Positions 61,533-64,000 of a DNA stretch of 64,000 nt are shown one piece after another (position 1 is the stretch's first letter; every line of letters begins with the position of its first letter). The notes below the pieces were generated by a model that ran no database searches, had not been told where the DNA came from, and worked only from the letters and a program-made list of their open reading frames with translations. Both the position numbers and the translations under genes were made by a program. The stretch is from Candidatus Gastranaerophilales bacterium. Lineage in GTDB: Bacteria; Cyanobacteriota; Vampirovibrionia; Gastranaerophilales; Gastranaerophilaceae. The stretch covers positions 62,001 to 126,000 of the forward strand of contig CALURU010000002.1 in NCBI GenBank assembly GCA_944323255.1. The letters are read 5' to 3'.

Positions 61533-61736
61533 TTAACTTTCCCAGCGGATATTCCGTTTTATTACCTTTGCAGGAGTCCCTGCTATAATGGTATTTTGCT
61601 CTTCAAATTTATGTGTTACAAATGAATTTGCTCCAACGACACAGCCATCAGGAATAACAGCCCCTTTGTGTACAGAAGCATTTCTTCCTATCCAGACATG
61701 CTTGCCAAGTTTTAGAATACATAAAAATTTCTATAA
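61533..61736 (-). pseudogene. Remnant of a hexapeptide-repeat acetyltransferase
   Basis: On the minus strand an open frame without a start codon encodes about 65 residues with left-handed beta-helix repeats: GKHVWIGRNASVHKGAVIPD, then GCVVGANSFVT, then IIAGTPAKVIKRN, the usual C-terminal end of LbH acetyltransferases. The 5' part is missing; the frame hits a stop just where a palindromic repeat (61730-61785) begins. It is a decayed gene cut by rearrangement or repeat insertion. Confidence 0.75.
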
Positions 61737-61785
61737 CTTAGAAATTCTCTCGCCCCTTTGGGGAGAGAGTTAGAGAGAGGGGCTG
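61730..61785. repeat. Repeat element at the broken end of the acetyltransferase remnant
   Basis: ACTTAGAAATTCTCTCGCCC and CTTTGGGGAGAGAG with inner CTCTCGCCCC/GGGGAGAG pairing. Shares the AGAAATTC arm with the family inserted in trmFO. Confidence 0.6.
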
Positions 61786-61799
61786 ATTTTTATTATTTC

Positions 61800-62960
61800 T
61801 TATTCTTTCTCTGTCTCTTTCAAGTACCTTACAAAATAAGATGAAACAGCAGGAATTATGCTTAGAACAACTAGTACATTTATAATACCAAATTTCTGTG
61901 CAATGCCGCCTAAAACGGACATACAAAGAGCAATCACCCCGACACAAAAACCATTAATAAATCCTGCCACAATACTTTTATACTCAGGTAAAATCTTTTG
62001 TGCCCAGACCATGGTCACAGGCTGTGCAAGCATTGTAGTAAATCCGATTATGAAAAATACTCCAAGCGCAGCAATAGGATATGTTTTGTGAATTAGCCCA
62101 AACAGTATCATCATTGGGAATGTTGCCCACATTGAAAAATAAATTACAGGCTTAGAGCCGAAAATCCGCTCTGCGTGAGGGCTCAAAAATGACCCGAGTG
62201 CGCCTGCAAATACAAACAAGAATAGTGCAAAACCTATATAAAACGGAGAACAGCCCATAGACTTCCACAAAAACGGAAGCAAAATGCATGAACTGTTTGT
62301 AATAAGAGATTTCATCATTGCGACAAGCATCAGATAATTCATCTGCCTGTTGCCCAGAATTTCTCTAAATGATTTTATAAAATCCTTATGTCTCGGCTTT
62401 TTTTCAATCTTAGATAATTTAGGTACAAAAAAGAACATTAAAGCAGCAAGAGTTAATCCGAAAATTGAAGTATAAGAAATCATATCAAGCCCGAGTACCT
62501 GGGTAATTAAAGCTGCAAGCAGAGGTCCGAAGGCAAACCCCAGAGAGCCCATACTCATAAAAACGCCCATTGTTGTCGGACATTCTTTCCCCGCAAAATA
62601 GTTTACAAACCCCATCGCCTGCGGGTGGAAAAAGCTTCCGCCGATACTTCCGAGTATCATAAACAGTAATAAAACAGGTATACTAGGAGCTGCCGGAGTT
62701 AGCGGAATAAATAATGATGCCAGTATCAGTCCCCAGAAAATAAAAAATCTTTTCAGGATATTGTCAGCAAAGAATCCAAAAATAGGCTGCATCATAGAAG
62801 AACAAATATGAGAAATACTTATGACAATAGTTGCTATTGCCATTGAAAATCCGAGTTTTGCGGCAATAAACGGCATAATCGGGTTCAAAAAACCGCTGTA
62901 GACATCCGCAAATAAATGCGCAAGCGATAACCATAAAATTGCACTCTTTGTATTTTTCAT
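61800..62960 (-). CDS. MFS transporter, fosmidomycin-resistance-like
   Basis: 386-aa major-facilitator transporter with 12 predicted membrane helices. SLAHLFADVYSGFLNPIMPF at the start and GGSFFHPQAMGFVNYFAG are typical of the Fsr family. The start at 62960 has SD GGAAGGATA; a longer frame to 63020 has no SD and begins with a Cys-rich non-family stretch. Substrate cannot be told. Repeats flank the gene on both sides. Confidence 0.88.
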   Translation of the reverse strand: MKNTKSAILWLSLAHLFADVYSGFLNPIMPFIAAKLGFSMAIATIVISISHICSSMMQPIFGFFADNILKRFFIFWGLILASLFIPLTPAAPSIPVLLLFMILGSIGGSFFHPQAMGFVNYFAGKECPTTMGVFMSMGSLGFAFGPLLAALITQVLGLDMISYTSIFGLTLAALMFFFVPKLSKIEKKPRHKDFIKSFREILGNRQMNYLMLVAMMKSLITNSSCILLPFLWKSMGCSPFYIGFALFLFVFAGALGSFLSPHAERIFGSKPVIYFSMWATFPMMILFGLIHKTYPIAALGVFFIIGFTTMLAQPVTMVWAQKILPEYKSIVAGFINGFCVGVIALCMSVLGGIAQKFGIINVLVVLSIIPAVSSYFVRYLKETEKE

Positions 62961-62989
62961 TTTTATCCTTCCCAGTCTGTAACAACATA

Positions 62990-63365
62990 CATTATATCCA
63001 CACGGGTAAAAAATTAGCAAATCTGGGGGGTAAATGTATTTGAGTTGATAAGTGGAGCTACAAGTTTGGCGTTCTTGTATGGGGGGGAAATGTATTGAGT
63101 TGGTAAGTGGAGCTATAAGTTTGGTGTGAGGAGTAGGGGAAATGTATTGAGTTAGTGAATAGTGAATAGAGTTGTTAACAAGAATGTAAATCAGGCAAAA
63201 CCCGACCTACATTCTTTAATCTTCGCCTCACTCCTCACCCTTCACCCTTCACATACTATAATACCCAATACATTTACCCCGTGATGGCACTAAACCTGCA
63301 ACATTCTATTCACTATTCACTATTCCCTGCTCACTATTCACTAATATTTATTTACCCCCTCCCCG
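62990..63365. repeat. Repeat-rich gap with G-run units and low-complexity sequence
   Basis: Two to three units of the GGGGTAAATGTATTGAG family (63025-63145). Then AGTGAATAGTGAATAG-type sequence, and CAGGCAAAACCCGACCTACATT (63194-63215). An inverted copy (CCCAATACATTTACCCC, about 63267-63283) follows, then CACTATTCACTATTC low complexity to 63345. No gene seen. Confidence 0.75.
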
Positions 63366-63370
63366 CCAAA

Positions 63371-63399
63371 TTGATAAATGATTAACATAGTGTTATAAT
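63371..63399 (+). promoter_or_regulatory. Promoter of the winged-helix gene (leaderless)
   Basis: TTGATA (63371-63376), 17-bp spacer, perfect TATAAT (63394-63399), then 6 bases to the ATG with no usable SD. The clearest example in the window of a promoter abutting its start codon. Confidence 0.75.
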
Positions 63400-63405
63400 G
63401 GGTGC

Positions 63406-63720
63406 ATGAGTTCGGAAGCTGAAGATAAAAACTTAAAGATGGTAGGGCTGGAACTCATGTTCCTTACCCCGGAAAAGTACAGCCACGAAGACGGTATTAC
63501 TGCTGTTGAACTGGCCAAGTTAGTTGACCTGCCTTTAGAAGAAGTTAAGAAAAAACTCCAGATCCTCAAAGATAAAAACATTGTACGTGTAAAAGGAATT
63601 AATCCTAAATACTGGAAATTTGACGAATACAACTTTCAGCGCCTTGATGACGATGATGATATATTCCACCTTTTATGCAATTTTGAAGATGTAGACTTTG
63701 ACAGATATTTTTCTTATTGA
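63406..63720 (+). CDS. Small winged-helix-like protein, 104 aa
   Basis: Soluble acidic protein with a winged-helix DNA-binding pattern in residues 8-68: GITAVELAKLVDLPLEEVKK (helix-turn-helix), then LQILKDKNIVRVKGINPKYW (wing). The acidic C-terminus contains DDDDD and ends FDRYFSY. The family cannot be named. Leaderless-type promoter. It overlaps the convergent DUF6485 gene by 7 bases. Confidence 0.75.
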   Translation: MSSEAEDKNLKMVGLELMFLTPEKYSHEDGITAVELAKLVDLPLEEVKKKLQILKDKNIVRVKGINPKYWKFDEYNFQRLDDDDDIFHLLCNFEDVDFDRYFSY

Positions 63721-63920
63721 TTACCTTTATTTTGCCAGACCTCTATAAAATATTCAATAGAGCGGTCGTGTTTAAGCTCAGCCCATTTAGGGAAAAAGCA
63801 GCCCGGAATTTCTCCCACTTCTCTGTGATGTCTTACGCATTCGCAGCAAATTCCACGATTAGCGCACTTTGTAGCCGAACAGGTACACTCTAATATATTC
63901 TCATCTCTCTTGCATTCCAT
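63714..63920 (-). CDS. DUF6485 family Cys-rich protein
   Basis: 68-aa small protein with the signature ECTCSATKCANRGICCECVR and ELPGCFFP-like EIPGCFFPKW, matching DUF6485; the seven clustered Cys suggest zinc or iron-sulfur binding. Found mostly in anaerobes; function unknown. SD AAGGGG lies at the end of the upstream gene, 4 bases from its stop, suggesting coupling. Confidence 0.85.
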   Translation of the reverse strand: MECKRDENILECTCSATKCANRGICCECVRHHREVGEIPGCFFPKWAELKHDRSIEYFIEVWQNKGNQ

Positions 63921-63922
63921 AA

Positions 63923-64000
63923 TTATTCCCCTTGTTTTAATACCAAACCCTCACTAGCAGCTGTAGTTTTCGCACAAAAGCCCAAACACACCTGCTCCAA
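63923..64000 (-). CDS. C-terminal end of an unknown protein (5' end outside window)
   Basis: 25 codons ending in TAA at 63923: CLGFCAKTTAASEGLVLKQG near the end. The SD of the DUF6485 gene overlaps this stop region, so the two are probably in one transcript. Too short to identify. Confidence 0.55.
   Translation of the reverse strand: MEQVCLGFCAKTTAASEGLVLKQGE

Overview
The window looks like a chromosomal segment from a non-photosynthetic relative of Cyanobacteria, most likely a gut Vampirovibrionia/Melainabacteria (Gastranaerophilales-like) genome. This is an inference. It rests on four things: low GC; an ATP synthase operon in cyanobacterial order (a, c, b', b, delta, alpha, gamma, with two different b-type subunits and no beta/epsilon in the cluster); homologues of the cyanobacterial/plastid proteins Ycf35 (DUF1257), DUF2997 and Ycf46 (AAA+); and the absence of any photosynthesis gene. 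No rRNA or tRNA genes were seen. One RNA gene is clear: a large, Alu-domain-containing SRP RNA.

Layout. 1-9 kb: end of an unknown gene, an alpha/beta hydrolase, the SRP RNA, two flagellin genes in opposite orientation around lepB and a polyprenyl synthase, a hypothetical protein, a D-2-hydroxyacid dehydrogenase, and a repeat-rich gap. 9-24 kb: ruvB, a YibE/F protein, a split ferredoxin-linked glutamate synthase operon carrying a HEPN-MNT toxin-antitoxin pair inside it, a PilZ protein, comM, a PlsC-like acyltransferase, a TPR-glycosyltransferase, yggT and mtnP. 24-34 kb: DUF1858, NfeD-SPFH pair, phosphohexomutase, LuxR-type HTH, folP, histidine kinase, a GAF-GGDEF-HD-GYP protein and lysC. 34-40 kb: two very large lineage-specific proteins facing each other. 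40-49 kb: trmFO (carrying an in-frame repeat insertion), CHASE2-GGDEF, fliE-fliF behind a sigma-28-like promoter, a second HEPN-MNT pair, gatA and two small membrane proteins. 49-56 kb: the ATP synthase operon. 56-61 kb: a tightly packed minus-strand gene set (LptF-like, HhH protein, two newly noted small membrane proteins, radical SAM, Ycf46-like AAA+, Ycf35-like, DUF2997). 61-64 kb: repeats, an acetyltransferase remnant, an MFS transporter, a winged-helix protein and a DUF6485 protein.

How the parts work together. Motility and c-di-GMP signalling recur: two flagellins, FliE/FliF, a PilZ receptor, and two cyclase/phosphodiesterase proteins. The flagellar genes are scattered rather than in one cluster. 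Energy and nitrogen metabolism are anaerobic in style, with ferredoxin-domain glutamate synthase, a radical SAM activase-like protein and DUF1858. Many genes seem to start with leaderless mRNAs: a -10 box lies 6 to 9 bases before the ATG with no Shine-Dalgarno. The intergenic space holds several repeat families: 55-bp G-run units, 100-bp tandem units in the atp operon, and a palindromic element that also sits inside trmFO.

The strongest candidates for undescribed biology are the radical SAM/AAA+/Ycf35/DUF2997 set with its two small membrane proteins, the 4 x 100-bp array between the c and b' subunit genes that supplies the b' ribosome binding site, and the palindromic element inserted in-frame in trmFO.
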